Source: Harmonia axyridis
Lineage: Eukaryota; Arthropoda; Insecta; Coleoptera; Coccinellidae
Reading direction: 5' to 3'
Assembly (NCBI RefSeq): GCF_914767665.1
Contig: NC_059506.1
Span: 24,405,825-24,469,824, forward strand
DNA length: 64,000 bases
Positions within the stretch are counted from its first letter, which is position 1. Each line of letters opens with the position of its first letter. Of the stretch, positions 38,349 through 50,148 are shown in pieces. Below the pieces are notes generated by a model that had not been told where the DNA came from, did not search any database, and worked only from the letters and a program-made list of their open reading frames with translations. Both the position numbers and the translations under genes were made by a program.

Positions 38349-38949
38349 TAGCTGCTTGCAAGGCAAAGACGAAAAATATACATAGTACTGGTGCTGGTGA
38401 CGAAAAATGGGTTCATTATGATAATCTCAAGCGCAGTCAATCATGGGGATATCCCAGTCATGTTTCCATATCAACGGCCAAACCGAATATATTCACGTTT
38501 CCAAGGTCATGTATTTGGTGGGACCAGTTCGGCGTAGTGTATTATGATTTGTTAAAAACGACTGAAACAATCAAAAGCGATCGTTATCGAACGCAATTTA
38601 TGCGTTTGATTCGAGAATTGAAAGATAAACGGTCGCAATACAACGAGAGGCATGATAAAGTGATTTTACAGCATTAAAATGCTCGACCTGTAACGATAGT
38701 AATCAAGACTTGGTAACGTTGAAATGGGAAGTCCCACCCCACACGTCGTATTCTCCAGGAGTTGCTCACTGGTTTCGATCAATGGTACACGTCTAATGAA
38801 AAAGTGAAAAATTTTGATTGATTCGTACGATGCCCGAAAAATGGGAGAAAGTAATGGCCAGCGATGGATGATGAATCATAATATTATAACCAGTTTTTCA
38901 CATTGAAGCCTCGAATTTCGGAAAAAGACGGTGGAGGCAAATGTACCCC
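38349..38949 (+). mobile_element. mariner B6 fragment (3' half)
   Basis: The plus strand from TAGCTGCTTGCAAGGCAAAG carries broken family-B transposase wording: WVHYDNLKRSQSWGYPSH, then LRRSVLL/YYDLLK..TIKSDRYRTQ, then a region like RPQYNERHDKVILQH. It ends near 38,949 with a worn inverted end (GGTGGAGGCAAATGTACC). The 5' half is not recognisable left of the A5 insertion except for about 10 bp (CTTCGTGAATA). It is an inactive relic. Confidence 0.75.
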
Positions 38950-41900
38950 AAAATGCGGAGGAAGTCCTTCCAGTTGTATGCAACTTTCGCGTCTTGAATT
39001 CTGAGGGGAATCAAGGATGTGTTTAATCAAAAAAATTCGAGAAAAATTTCTGGGTTTAATCAGATTTTTCAATGAAACTTGAACTTATTTTGTTAACGAA
39101 GCATTTCCTGAATATAGTTCATTGGGCAAATTCAAATTATTTTATTTATGAGGTAAGGTTACCAGAAATATCGATACGGTTTTCAGTTTTGTATGGATAT
39201 GTGAATTTTTTTTTGTTCAACAGTTTTCCTAATATTCTTTCATGAATGAATTATTGTTAAATATCAGTATGATCACGAACACTTTCAAAATTTTTCGGCG
39301 ATCATCAAATTATCATCACAATTATGTATGTAAATTAAGATCTAGAAGAAACATGAAATAATCATTATTCTGGTCTAATCTAAACCTTTTTTGATCAATC
39401 GGACCAAATTGTATTCTCACACTGGAATGAATTTCTGATGAAGAGAAAGAAATATAACAAATCGTTAGACCGTACTAGAATCCAATCTGGTATCAATCAA
39501 CCTGTTACATAAGGAAGTAGTTAACTATCAAAAATTCAGACACAAAACTTGAAAATTGTCTCAACGCACTTACCATCTGTTCCTACTTGTAGTTTAATGA
39601 GTTTTAGCACTAAATATCATGTGAAATTATTATTTTTCTCGAGATGAACAATGATAATAGCCATTTCTGCTAGCATATGGAACTCGTTCTCATTATTAGA
39701 AATTGCGCATTTATAATGTTCATGCAGTTTGCACAGCACTGAAAATATTTCATATAATACAAATGGTCGTCTTCACTTCCTGTATGGAAAAATGTTTCGA
39801 TTCCAGTTATTTCCATTGCAATGCTACCTTCAGTTCATTCCTCAGTAATTGTTTCACTGTTTTGCCAATCTTTCTCTGTTCAAGATTGTTGAAAAACTCA
39901 TCTTTGAGCATAAAATACGGTAAGTGAAAAAATATTATATCCACTGTTCAGACTATGGAATTCAAAATGTTCCCGAATTTTAGCAATTGTTTACAAATGT
40001 TGAATTAAATTGAATTCCATCAAATACATTTCTCATAGCTTTTTATTCACTATTATGATTAATTATGGAAATTTTTAACACATTTATTGAGAATATTTTA
40101 ATTTTGTCAATACCGCATCTTCGTTAAATATTTTAATTTTTGTGTTTTTATTGACTCACAATTCTTTTCTATTATCTGTGAGAAAATAATGGAAACTCCC
40201 GCATAAAGTCCAACGATTTTGCACGGTTCAATTTAATTTGGTACGATACTGGCTTTTCAAATGAAAATTGTCGATTCGTCGTGTGTGGTTGGTCGCCGAT
40301 GGAGCGCCAACGGATGCGCGTATCTAAAGACAGAAACAGAGAGAATTTTCTAAAAGATTTTCAATAATTATCGAGACTTCAGGAAAGATACGTACCTTGT
40401 CTTAGATTTCAGCCATTACTTGTTTAATTTGAGATTTAGAATATAATTTATCGGCGAGAATTGTGTCGAGATTCTCGGTAAGTGTTAACATGAATATTTG
40501 CATTCAACAAGTTATAATCTCACCAGGACGAATTGATTAATTTTGAAACAGTAGTTTTTTTAGAGTCATCCATCTTGTGTAAACAGGTTTGGTAGAATTC
40601 TTTTTGTGTAAAAAAAATTCAGCAGAAATGCAGCAATAAATGTTATAATTTCTTGGTTAGAAACCCGAGAAGGAGTTGTAAATTCAGTTTAACATATTCT
40701 AATATCGTTATTCATTTTTGCAAAGCACCTCCCGTGAGATTGGAACAACAGAAACCTCTCTTGGGATTGAAAAATATCAAGAAGTACAACCCCCTTGGGA
40801 TTAAACGATAGAAATCTCCATTGAGATTGAAATATTGTAAAGAAAAACTTCCCTGAGATATAGAAGTAAGTACGTTAAAACACTAAAGTTCCTGAAACTG
40901 AGAGAACACTTGCGTAATACGTGGAGTATTAAATCCACTTCGCTAAATGGGCAATGGAGTACTATAGCTTCCTGCTAAGATCTGATGTTTAGAAGGCTGA
41001 AAATAATCTTCAGAAGAGGTTCCATCCTCATAGCACTCCAATTCATTAAAATCTGATTTAGTTAAGCTTTTATATCAATATTATTTTTTTAGAGTGAAAA
41101 GGATCGATATTTTGATTTTATTAAATTTGTAAGATCCTGGGTAGAAATTTCGTTGCCAAATAAGCCAAACCACTCCTAGAAATCAGTCTTAGAGTCTCAT
41201 GAGCAATTGTAACGTTACAGAAGATTTGTAAAGTATTATGTGGTTTGAGTTTTATACATTCTTTTATGAACAATTAACAGTTAATGAATGTAATACTCAT
41301 ATTAATAAATCTATTCAATCAATCATTCGATATTAATTATGAAAAACTCTTTTATGGCTACTACTTTTTTTACGTTATATTTTATTCTGAGTAAGTATCG
41401 AATACGATTAAAAGGTTCTCTACGTGCAATAAACTATTATTCGATAATCATGTCGAATTGAAATTAATATCCCACTGCAGTGAGATAGCCATTGCATTCA
41501 GCAATAAGAATCTATTTTCAATTAATGTTTCGATTATTTATAGCAGTATATTCTGGTAGCGACTTTGAAGATTTCAATCACAGATAGAGGGATGATATGC
41601 GTTTCATGTTACTATTAAAACTACTCTGAAGGCGTTGTGGATGTCATACTTATCAATTTTCTACAGATAGTATCTAGGAGTATCATATCCTTTTCAAGGC
41701 GGTATGTGAGAACATCAATTTTAGTCATAAGTGATGTGAACAAGCGATATCACCTTTGTGCCTGTAAGACACTTATTTGCTACGTTTTTTCTTATTTGAA
41801 TTTTATGTGTAGTTATCTATAAAAAGGTTAGATATTTATTTCATATTTCCAAACATTGAAAATATGTAAAGGGAAGTTGAATGATGGTAATATGAATTAT

Positions 41901-42899
41901 TACAAAGAGAACTGTTCCACTGTTCGATAAATTGAATAAAAGATCTATTGCACGTTTGTACCCATTTTATTGCTAGTCATTTTCCTGAAAATAACTGAAA
42001 TAAGTCAAAACTTCATGGTCAGTGACATGCCATAACAATATGACATAATGATTGTTCATTTTCTGTTTCATTCTGATATGTACTTTTACCTTTATTGTTT
42101 TCTTTTTTCATGTGGAATAAATGAAAATAACAATCTACTCCAGGAAACTGAAAAATATGTGAAAATAAAAAATGCATACTCAAAAGATTCAATTCTAAGT
42201 CTTTTTGCAACCGAACACCACACTGCACCTCGAGTACAGCATTAGCCTTTTAACAATGTTATCGGTTCAAAAATCCAATTGTTCACGTTGTTTGATAGTA
42301 AAATACTCCATGTTTTCTGACTTCTATATCACCTATCGATCTGTTGTGACAGATAATCCAATAAAAGTGAATTTTAATAATAAAAATGACACTATCTGGT
42401 AATCTCAATAATACACAAAGAATAAAACGAGAATCTGCAAATCTGTGACAATTTTCATAGAGAAGTTGGTACAACATAAAGACATATCACTAATATATAT
42501 TCTCAAAGTAATAATTATATGTACCAGGAATATTTTCAACCCATTTCGAAAGATCAAAAACTTAAACACATCCTAACATACTCGTCTGTCTACAGAGTGT
42601 TTTTTGCAACATCGAAGAGAAAGAAAATATTTTCTCATAGTAAAACATGGTACTATTCATAGGAAGCTCTTCATCTAACATACCATTGGCTTTTTAACGG
42701 GCAGTTCAACTAATAATATATCAGAGTAATTGGAGTTTACCATGTGAACCATTTGGAAAAAGATGGGAAGTCATAAAAGAATGAAATAATTTCTTTAAAC
42801 TGAGGATCAGAGAAAATTGAGTCGTTACTGCGAATGAGTTGTTTTTGAATATTAGGGAAGAAACTTCGGAAATGATTTAAATTGAAAACAATGATATGA
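38950..42899. other. non-coding spacer with a short minisatellite
   Basis: About 4 kb without a recognised gene. A degenerate repeat at 40,728-40,870 is listed separately. Open frames near 42,020-42,480 overlap on both strands, carry no motif and are treated as chance. Confidence 0.45.
40728..40870 (+). repeat. degenerate minisatellite, about five units
   Basis: The pattern C-TCYC-TKRGATTGAAA followed by an A-rich spacer recurs about five times with units of roughly 24-36 bp (CTCCCGTGAGATTGG, CTCTCTTGGGATTGA, CCCCTTGGGATTAA, CTCCATTGAGATTGA, TTCCCTGAGAT). Unit length varies. The function is unknown. Confidence 0.6.
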
Positions 42900-43345
42900 G
42901 TTTGGTTCTCAAGAACGTATCTTCATTGAATTCGAAATAATTATTCATAGAAAAATATAAAAGCAGGAATTTTCTTTTTCTTCTTCCTCTTTGGAATAGG
43001 ACTGTGTCCTGTTTTTTCTGCGTTTTCTCTGTTATTATAATATATCTCGTGATATCGAGCTCCAAATTTTTTTCCATCTCTTGTACTTGTGAAAATTTTC
43101 AAATTCAAGTCGATTATTAAACAAATTCTGACAACGAAAATTGACCAGCTAGTCCAAAAACCACACCAAAGAGTGTGAATGAAAAGGCTTTTCAACAATT
43201 TTCTTCAATTCTTGGATTTTCCAAGCTCCAAATGCCTCAACTTGGCATTTCGACGTAGCATCCAAGGTGAAAATAGGCCTTATCACTGAAAAACATTTTA
43301 CAGTGATGAAAATCCGGATCAGTTGATGGATTTTAAGGAACAATC
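42900..43345 (-). pseudogene. DD41D-like transposase fragment
   Basis: On the minus strand, frames at 43,149-43,343 and an overlapping shifted frame read FSDKAYFHLGCYV, then GIWSLENPRI, then EKPFHSHSLVWF..GLAGQF. These align with FSDEAHFWLNGYV..RIWSEANPQVYVETPFHPEKLTVW of elements E1 and E2, including the first catalytic D. The sequence further left (to about 42,900) is too worn to align. The family is related to E but clearly diverged from it. No ends were identified. Confidence 0.55.
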
Positions 43346-43969
43346 AACGAATATGCTATAGGTAGTTTTGCGAACTGTGACATAATTTTCATCATTTTTA
43401 TAGCAAATTCAACAGTTGCTATGCGTTGTTGAGGATTGTTTCATTCCATCTTGAGTAATATCATAGTTTTTATCTGTCAAACGTCGAAGGATGACAGTTT
43501 AAATAGTGATAGCTGCCCAAATAGCTGGATATTCACAATGCAAAATCTTATTGGAAATCTCTGTATTAAACTTTTGCCGAATAGTATAATATATAGCCGA
43601 AAATTTCTTGTCGACTTTTATAATATAACCAGAAATCCGTTGTTGGATTTGACAGTCCAATAGATTGTCAATAAGGGTACAAAGAGTATGTATACTGACA
43701 TACAATTCGGTACAATAATAAGTAGAATGAACTTAAACCCTGAAATATCAAGAAATCCTTGTCGACTTTTTCTTCTAAAAATTTCAACTTACCCTTAATG
43801 TGGAAGTGGTCAAACTTATTACTTAGGTGACAAAAAATCCTTTACCAAGAGCTAATAAAGTTCTCCAATAATCAACACAACGGTTACTTGAATATTTCGA
43901 GATCAAGAAGGAAAGCAACAATGCTACAATAATGTTCTCTCCCAGTCACCAGATGAATTTATAAAAATA
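43346..43969. other. non-coding spacer
   Basis: A+T-rich, with no gene or repeat recognised up to the left end of element D. Confidence 0.45.
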
Positions 43970-45574
43970 CACTGCTCAACAATTGATAGGGATCACTTAC
44001 TTGTTCTGAATTCATTTCTGAAATATTCGCTCCAAGATTATAAATTTAGTCAGATATCAGAGTATTTTCAGTTGATAATATGGTTCACTTGAGAAAAGAA
44101 TGAAAAAATCTCGGAAAAAATGGAAAGTTGGAGAGAAAAAAAGACTTTATTAGGAACACTCAAAATTCTGTGTTTGAATAACATAAAAATTTATGATGAA
44201 ACCACAAGAAGGCTGAAGTTTCGGTTAAGCTAGTACCTAGTTGGTCCCCCACAAGCTCGTCTCAAGCATTCTACCCTACGGGGCATACTTTCGATCAAAC
44301 GATTTATAAAATTTTGGGGCAAATTCGTCCAAATATCCCGTAAAGCGTCAGAAAGGTCCTCCAGGTTATTAATCGGTTGTTCTAAGGTTGACAATTGTCT
44401 AGACATCTCAGACCAGACATGTTCGATGCAATTAATGTCTGGAGAGCGAGCTGGCCAGTCCATCCTATCAATAGCATGAGTTTCTAGCGCTTCATTAACC
44501 AGACGACTACGGTGTGGACGGGCATTATCGTCAATTAAAATGAAATTCTCGCCCACGGCAGCCGCAAAAGGAACAATTATGGGTTCAATAATCATATCGT
44601 GATATCTCTGGCTGGTCATGGTGATGTTCTGCAGAACAACCAACTCTGTGCGTTGGTTCAAACAAATGCCTCCCCATACACGTATAGAACCTCCACCAAA
44701 AGCTGTTGTGGGTACCATAAACTGTTCTGCATACCTTAGACCTCTTTCCCGCCAAGCAAGAATACGTCCATTGGAGTTGACCAAACGAAATATAGACTCA
44801 TCCGTAAATAAATATCGGCTCCAATCTTCAAGTGTCCAATTGCGGTGCTCCTCAGCCCATTGCCGTTGATGAACCCGGTGTTCCCTATTCAAACGGGGAT
44901 GTTGTACCCTCCTACGTGCTCTCAAACCACGAACATGTAGTCGTCGTCTTACAGTCTGGTACGAAATTAGAACTCCTGTTGCAACTCTCAGTGATCTATT
45001 GAGCAGCGACGCCGGGTAAGTGGGATTTCTTCTAGCATTGAGGATCAAAAGACGATCTTGGGCAGCTGTTGTACTGCGCTGCCGACCTCCCCCATGAACA
45101 TAAGCTACTGAGTCGTTTTGGATGAACCTATTCCAAGCCCGACTCACGACACTTTGCGAAACATTCAACCGCCGGGACTCTTCTCGCTGGGACAAACCTT
45201 CCTGTATCCACCGTATGATTTGGTCCAGTTGCACAGGAGCCAAACGTCTTCTCGGCATGACTGATAAGCTGATATTGTTCTCATTTCTTCAATTATTGTC
45301 ACCTTATGTGTTTGAACGAGAGAAAAAAACAGATTTAATAACAAATACCACATTGCTTTTTACTCCACCTGTAACAGCCTACAGATAATAATCGATTTTG
45401 TGAACAAGAGCCGATGAAGTGAGGAAGACTTTGATATAATCAACTCGAAACATCTTACTTTTTCCTTAGAGAACATATGAACATATGAATATGTACAGAT
45501 ATTCACGAGATAACTTGAAAAAAATACAAATGAAAAGAAGTTCATAAGTGCTCCCTAGCAATTGTTGATCAGTG
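43970..45574 (-). mobile_element. Tc1-like element D, structurally complete
   Basis: The 1,605-bp element has inverted ends CACTGCTCAACAATTGATAG and CACTGATCAACAATTGCTAG. The match continues about ten more bases (GGAKCACTTA), and both sides are flanked by TA (43,968-43,969 and 45,575-45,576). A CACTG start and TA duplication are typical of Tc1 elements. The interior holds a single intact transposase gene on the minus strand. Everything needed for a cut-and-paste element appears present, unlike every other copy in this window. Confidence 0.93.
44230..45258 (-). CDS. Tc1-like DDE transposase, intact 342 residues
   Basis: The transposase would bind the element's terminal repeats and catalyse excision and integration at TA in the nucleus. 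The N-terminus (about residues 5-50) has a first helix-turn-helix (GLSQREESRRLNVSQSVVSR). A linker GGGRQRSTT and a second DNA-binding region (about 62-112) follow, then a very basic stretch GLRARRRVQH that may serve nuclear import. The catalytic domain has LFTDES with D153, IDDNARPH with D244 and INCIEHVW with E279; 34 residues lie between the last two, hence DD34E. The length equals the usual ~340 residues and no stop or frameshift is present. The start MPRRRLAPVQ was chosen because an in-frame ATG opens the family-like N-terminus; C1 also starts MPR. Confidence 0.93.
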   Translation of the reverse strand: MPRRRLAPVQLDQIIRWIQEGLSQREESRRLNVSQSVVSRAWNRFIQNDSVAYVHGGGRQRSTTAAQDRLLILNARRNPTYPASLLNRSLRVATGVLISYQTVRRRLHVRGLRARRRVQHPRLNREHRVHQRQWAEEHRNWTLEDWSRYLFTDESIFRLVNSNGRILAWRERGLRYAEQFMVPTTAFGGGSIRVWGGICLNQRTELVVLQNITMTSQRYHDMIIEPIIVPFAAAVGENFILIDDNARPHRSRLVNEALETHAIDRMDWPARSPDINCIEHVWSEMSRQLSTLEQPINNLEDLSDALRDIWTNLPQNFINRLIESMPRRVECLRRACGGPTRY

Positions 45575-45576
45575 TA

Positions 45577-47866
45577 GATATTAGAATCATGGCGAAATAA
45601 ACTGTTACAAGTGTGGCAATGAGTTAAGTAGTGGGGTTACTTAAGGACCCCTAGGTAGATATTTTGTGTAAATTTGATTGATTTTTTCTTCCGAAGTCGC
45701 CGAAACGTATGTTGAATACTTATTATGATTCTGTGGATTACTGAATTAGAGTAGGATTAATTATAACATTGTGTTCACTGCGAACTCAAAAAACTTCACA
45801 CTGTCTTATAAATTATCACAAGAATCTGATTCGATTTTAATTCACTTGCGGATGAACGGTAATGATAGTTTCAGCAAAACAATTATGTTCAACGTGTATA
45901 TAGCTCGCTGTAGTTCAATTTTCACAGACTCACTTCCTCGTGTAGTGAAAGAGAGATGAATATTTTTCGATGTTAGACTTCGTGACGCCCATCATTTTGA
46001 TCTAATGAAAGCTCTACTTGAGATCAGATTAATATCTTCCGAAATCCATTAAAAATGGATTGATTATAAGGCGAAAGTGAATGACTTCAGAATCTCATTT
46101 AATAATGGATCATACTGAAGAAACAAGTAATGATTATACAAAGCTATAAAACTGAAACTGAAAACTAGATGTTCAAGTTCCAAAGTTAAATGGCGGAACT
46201 CTATACTGGGTGTTCACTGACTAATTTTATATTCGCATACGAATAGTACCAGAGAGGCGACGAGGACCAAGGAGTTAAGAGGACCGGAGACTACTGATCT
46301 CTATTCTTTTGATATTTTAAAAATCCAAGATTTAGTGAAAGTTCTCCTTAGAGGGAAGTGAGAAAGCCGATTACGAGGACAGTTTTTCCTCTATGCTGAT
46401 AGGCTCAAGTCAGGGAATTATAAGCTTTTATTCCATTGAGACCATTTACATGATATTGGAAAAGGCAGTAGAGAAAAAAGAGAGATATAAATATTTTATG
46501 ACATGAATAAAGATATAAAAAAGTCCAAAAGTGTGAGAAGTTGCATTCCATAGATTCATCAAGAATAAACTAGTTGGAATTAATGTCTCTTTTGAGACTG
46601 AGTATTGTTACAATGAGAAACAATAAGTATTGCAACAGAAAATCTTTGAGAGATTTTTTAATGCTTCAGAGCGTTATTTTGAAATCGATTGAAATATGTC
46701 CACTCAATGAAACAAACATAATTAAAGTAATATGCCACTAAAACATAAAACTGCGTGATATTTTCAACGTTATATCATTTAGCAGCCGTAAAAAATAATG
46801 AAAACATGCTTAGCCTTAGACACATCAATTTTTCACCTTTCGATATTTGCTATTATAATAAAATGGGACCACATCATAGTAGACGAACATTCTACGTTTT
46901 TATTTGACTTTTTCGAATAAAACTGAACTTTTTATTGAAATGCACAAATTTTGAAAAATAATAACTGTATTTTTTTGTCAATTCGACCATATACGAAGAT
47001 CTCATTCTTGTTATATTGTCTTCATGCATTTTGGCATTTCATCAATCTTGCCTGGACTTTCAAAACTCTATTACGTTCGAGAGTTATCGTATACAATACG
47101 TATCAACTGTTTCAAACCATTATCGACTAAAAGTTCAAAAATTACACCTGATTTGGCAAAACTGTTGCCCACTCCTTTATCGAAACAAGGTTGCAACTAT
47201 TTTATTACTGTCCCATTTGAGTATACGATTCGAAGAACAAAATAAATTTTTTGTAATCATTTTCATATAATGAAGTAACGATTTGTCAATCGGATCCCAC
47301 AACTATCATCAGCATTTAAATTCGAAACAGCTCATTGAATGATAACTGACACAAGCAATTTGTGACAATGCTAGTCAATTGAAAAAAGTAGCCCACGAGA
47401 AGATGTAATAAGGCTAATAGGAATGATTCACAAAGAAGCTTGAGTTGAGAACAATGGTAGAACAGGTATAATAACTATAATACAATAAAAGTCGTGTACG
47501 GTTAGAATTTGACGCCGAAATTTATAACCTCAATGGCAATAAATATCAGGTTTGTCCAATCGCGATAGAATATAATCATCTTGCAAAACTCATTTTTCAA
47601 ATAACAACTTCGATGCATTACAGTTACCCTATTGGCAATATAGAAATGCAAGGAAGTACTACATCTATTTGATCAAGAGGTTTGCTGAAAGTATCATCCT
47701 TATCATTATATTGGCTCATCATATAGATGGTGGCAAAAACAGCAGTTCTGAATTTGTTTTAATTGAATATTATGCTGCTGGAATGTTAACAAAATTGCAA
47801 CTTGAGTGAGCCTATGTTTATATTTATCCATATCATTGTCGGTTATCCTCTTGGTCTTCAGCCTTC
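45577..47866. other. non-coding spacer
   Basis: No gene, repeat boundary or RNA gene was recognised. The two overlapping plus-strand frames at 47,016-47,270 have no motif. Confidence 0.5.
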
Positions 47867-47869
47867 GAT

Positions 47870-47917
47870 AAAACCCTCTCAGGCTGCTGCAAGAAAACCC
47901 TCTTAAGCTCCTGCAAG
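47870..47917 (+). repeat. 24-bp tandem repeat, two units
   Basis: AAAACCCTCTCAGGCTGCTG plus CAAG is followed directly by AAAACCCTCTTAAGCTCCTG plus CAAG, and then by the start of a third unit (AAAACTT). It is a short local duplication. Confidence 0.8.
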
Positions 47918-47980
47918 AAAACTTATTTTCTTGGCAACTTTAGAGTTGAAGATCTTTTTAATTCACAAAAATATTAGCAT

Positions 47981-48138
47981 TCAACGTTAATATAGAAGCC
48001 ACTAAGAGTATAAACTCTCTGTAGAGAGTGTAACTACTCTGTAGCTTCTTAAGTATTCTGTGATAGTTGAGTTAGCTATACGATACACTGCTCTGCTCGG
48101 AGAATAAGCACTAAAAAATATTGCAGCGCAGGTGATAT
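47981..48138 (+). repeat. ~160-bp direct repeat, left copy beside Tc1 C2
   Basis: From TCAACGTTAATATAG to TGCAGCGCAGGTGATATA. It contains a 16-bp palindrome (ACTCTCTGTAGAGAGT). A diverged copy lies just beyond the right end of C2 at 49,446-49,606, so the transposon sits between two units of what looks like a tandem duplication. Confidence 0.82.
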
Positions 48139-48141
48139 ATA

Positions 48142-49434
48142 CTAACAGACGAACAAACTGCAACACTCAAAAGGAGCTGTTTAAATTTAAGTTTTTTTTT
48201 CATGAAAGATAGTATAGCAAGGAGTAAATGATTTAAATTTGGGGAAAAAAACGAAGAATTAACAATTTTTTTCAATAAATTTGTTAATAATGTGTTTGTC
48301 CACCGCTATTATCTATACACTCCCAAAAAGTCTGGAGATTGACGCAATAAGATGGTCTATTTCTTCTTGAGGGATAACACCCAAAGCTACCAGTATTTCA
48401 TGTCTCAGAGCCGCCAAAGTACGTGGGGGCTGGGGTAAATTTCTAAGACTTCTACCCATGATGTCCAAACATGTTCTATGGGTGAAAGATCGGTGGATAT
48501 GGGCGACCATGGCAAAACATTCACATTAGTTCCTTCGAAAAAGTTAAAACTAACTCTGACAATATGAGGTCGGGCATTATCCTGCTGAAATATTGGATTC
48601 TCGAGCCGATTAAGGTAAGAGAGAACATATGGCTCCAATATTTCTTGAAGGTAACGCAGCGCTGTCATGTTACCTCGAATAAAGACGAAAGATGACCTAC
48701 TTGCATGTGCAATAGCACCCCATACCATAACGCCTACTGTCCGGTGTACATGACGGTCAACATCAAACTGAGGGTAACATCGTTCTCCTCGACTTCGTCT
48801 AACACTTCGTCGGCCATTATGTGCACCCAAGGAGAATCGGGATTCATCAGAAAAGACGACCTGATGATATTCCACATTCCAATGTTGACGTTCTCTGCAC
48901 CACTGTAATCGTTGCCGGCGATGCTCAACCGTCATAGGTGAGTCTCTTATGGCCATAAGTCTTAGACGTCGATCTTGAAACTTCATTTGTACCCCTTCGA
49001 CGTCCGATGCCTACGCTTCTTCGATTTTGGTCATCATCAAAATACGCTTGACATCTCATAACAGTCGTTGGATTCCTGTTCGTACGGTTAGCGATTTCTC
49101 GAAATGACAACCCCGCCTCTCGTAGACCAATAATTCCACCTCTTTCAAATTCACTTACCGTGCGATAAATTCCGCGTACACGAGCTCTAGCCATTTTAAC
49201 AACAACTAAACGTCGACTTTGGATCTCCTCGAACAGCTGGTTTGTTGTAAAATTGAAAAAAACTTGCAAAAACAACTACAATAATCAAGTGACAAAATTT
49301 GTCACATGAGAAGACCTTCACGATTTTTTCTCTCAATTCAATAATATACTCCTTGCTATACTGTCTATGTTTGACCAAAAAAAAATAAAATTTGAACAGC
49401 TCCTTCTGGGTGTTGCAGTTTCTTTGTAAGTTAG
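48142..49434 (-). mobile_element. Tc1-like element C2 (DD34E) with complete long inverted ends
   Basis: The inverted ends start CTAACAGACGAACAAACTGC (left) and CTAACTTACAAAGAAACTGC (complement of the right end). They share AACTGCAACACYC, GGAGCTGTT and the inner AGTATAGCAAGGAGT block, more than 100 bp in all. TA lies outside both ends (48,140-48,141 and 49,435-49,436). Length is 1,293 bp. It is the best view of this family's termini. Confidence 0.9.
48284..49194 (-). pseudogene. Tc1-like transposase C2 with internal deletion
   Basis: The start is MARARVRGIYRTVSEF at 49,194 and the stop after THY is at 48,284. The N-terminal helix-turn-helix wording (GLSFREIANRTNRNPTTVMR) is present in the 48,925 frame. 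About 140 bp is deleted at a point equivalent to C1 residues 85-130. The catalytic half (48,405-48,986) reads VVFSDESRFSLGAH, IFQQDNARPHIVR and STDLSPIEHVWT, with DD34E complete. The last ~40 codons are frameshifted. It is inactive because of the deletion and frameshifts. Confidence 0.87.
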
Positions 49435-49445
49435 TATATAAACAG

Positions 49446-49606
49446 TCAACGGTAATATAGTAACTGCTGAGAGAATAAACTCTCTGTAGAGAGTGTGAAA
49501 ACTTTGTACCTTCATAAATATTCTGTGAGTGTCGAGTTAGCTTTACGATATGATGCTGTGCTCGGAGAATGAGTACTAAAAAATATTGCAGCACAACTGA
49601 TATACT
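49446..49606 (+). repeat. ~160-bp direct repeat, right copy beside Tc1 C2
   Basis: From TCAACGGTAATATAG to TTGCAGCACAACTGATATA. It shares the AAACTCTCTGTAGAGAGTGT palindrome core and TGCTCGGAGAATRAGYACTA with the left copy. The two differ at roughly a fifth of positions by eye. Confidence 0.82.
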
Positions 49607-50148
49607 CAGAATCGGGCCAAACTTCATATCTGCGGTCAATAATTTGATGGATTTTGAAACAACAACAAGAAATGAGCACTTCTACGGAACCGTACTCCAA
49701 CATCAATGGACTAGTTTTCATTTTTTTGTTAAGGATTAATTCTAAAAATTTAAGTGAAATGAAACAAAAATGTGGAAGAATCATTGAAATATCTCTAGAA
49801 ATGAAAAAGTTATGGGACTTTGAAGTTGCGCTTGGAAGAATAATTTCATATTACGTGTAAGTGTCGTGACGTCACACACTGGTATTCGCAGAGTGCTTAC
49901 GAATTCATTGGTGTACAATCACTTGTGCCATTCGTGTCGTGTTTTGTTCGTTACACGATGGCTGAAATAACTTACTATATACACACATATAAATTACTTT
50001 TTTCTCTTTTTAATTTTTACTCCTCACATAAATATTGATAGACTTCAACAACCAGTACTCAACTACAAACTGTTTATGAAACGTTTTTTAAATAAATCAT
50101 CGTTATAAGTTGAAACATGATGAAGCGAACTCAAAAGTATATACTTAC
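49607..50148. other. spacer left of the predicted exon, with a CRE-type palindrome
   Basis: No coding exon was recognised. TGACGTCA at 49,867-49,874 is a perfect cAMP-response-element palindrome, but a single 8-mer is weak evidence for a promoter. If the exon at 50,149-50,276 belongs to a spliced gene, this is intron or lost sequence. Confidence 0.35.

Noticed and set aside
49196..49639. 147-codon open frame on the minus strand
   Set aside because: It runs through the Tc1 C2 terminal repeat and the neighbouring direct repeat, both non-coding; composition and motifs give no support.
49867..49874. TGACGTCA as a promoter element
   Set aside because: One perfect 8-bp palindrome without a TATA box, start-site motif or downstream gene is not enough to call a promoter.
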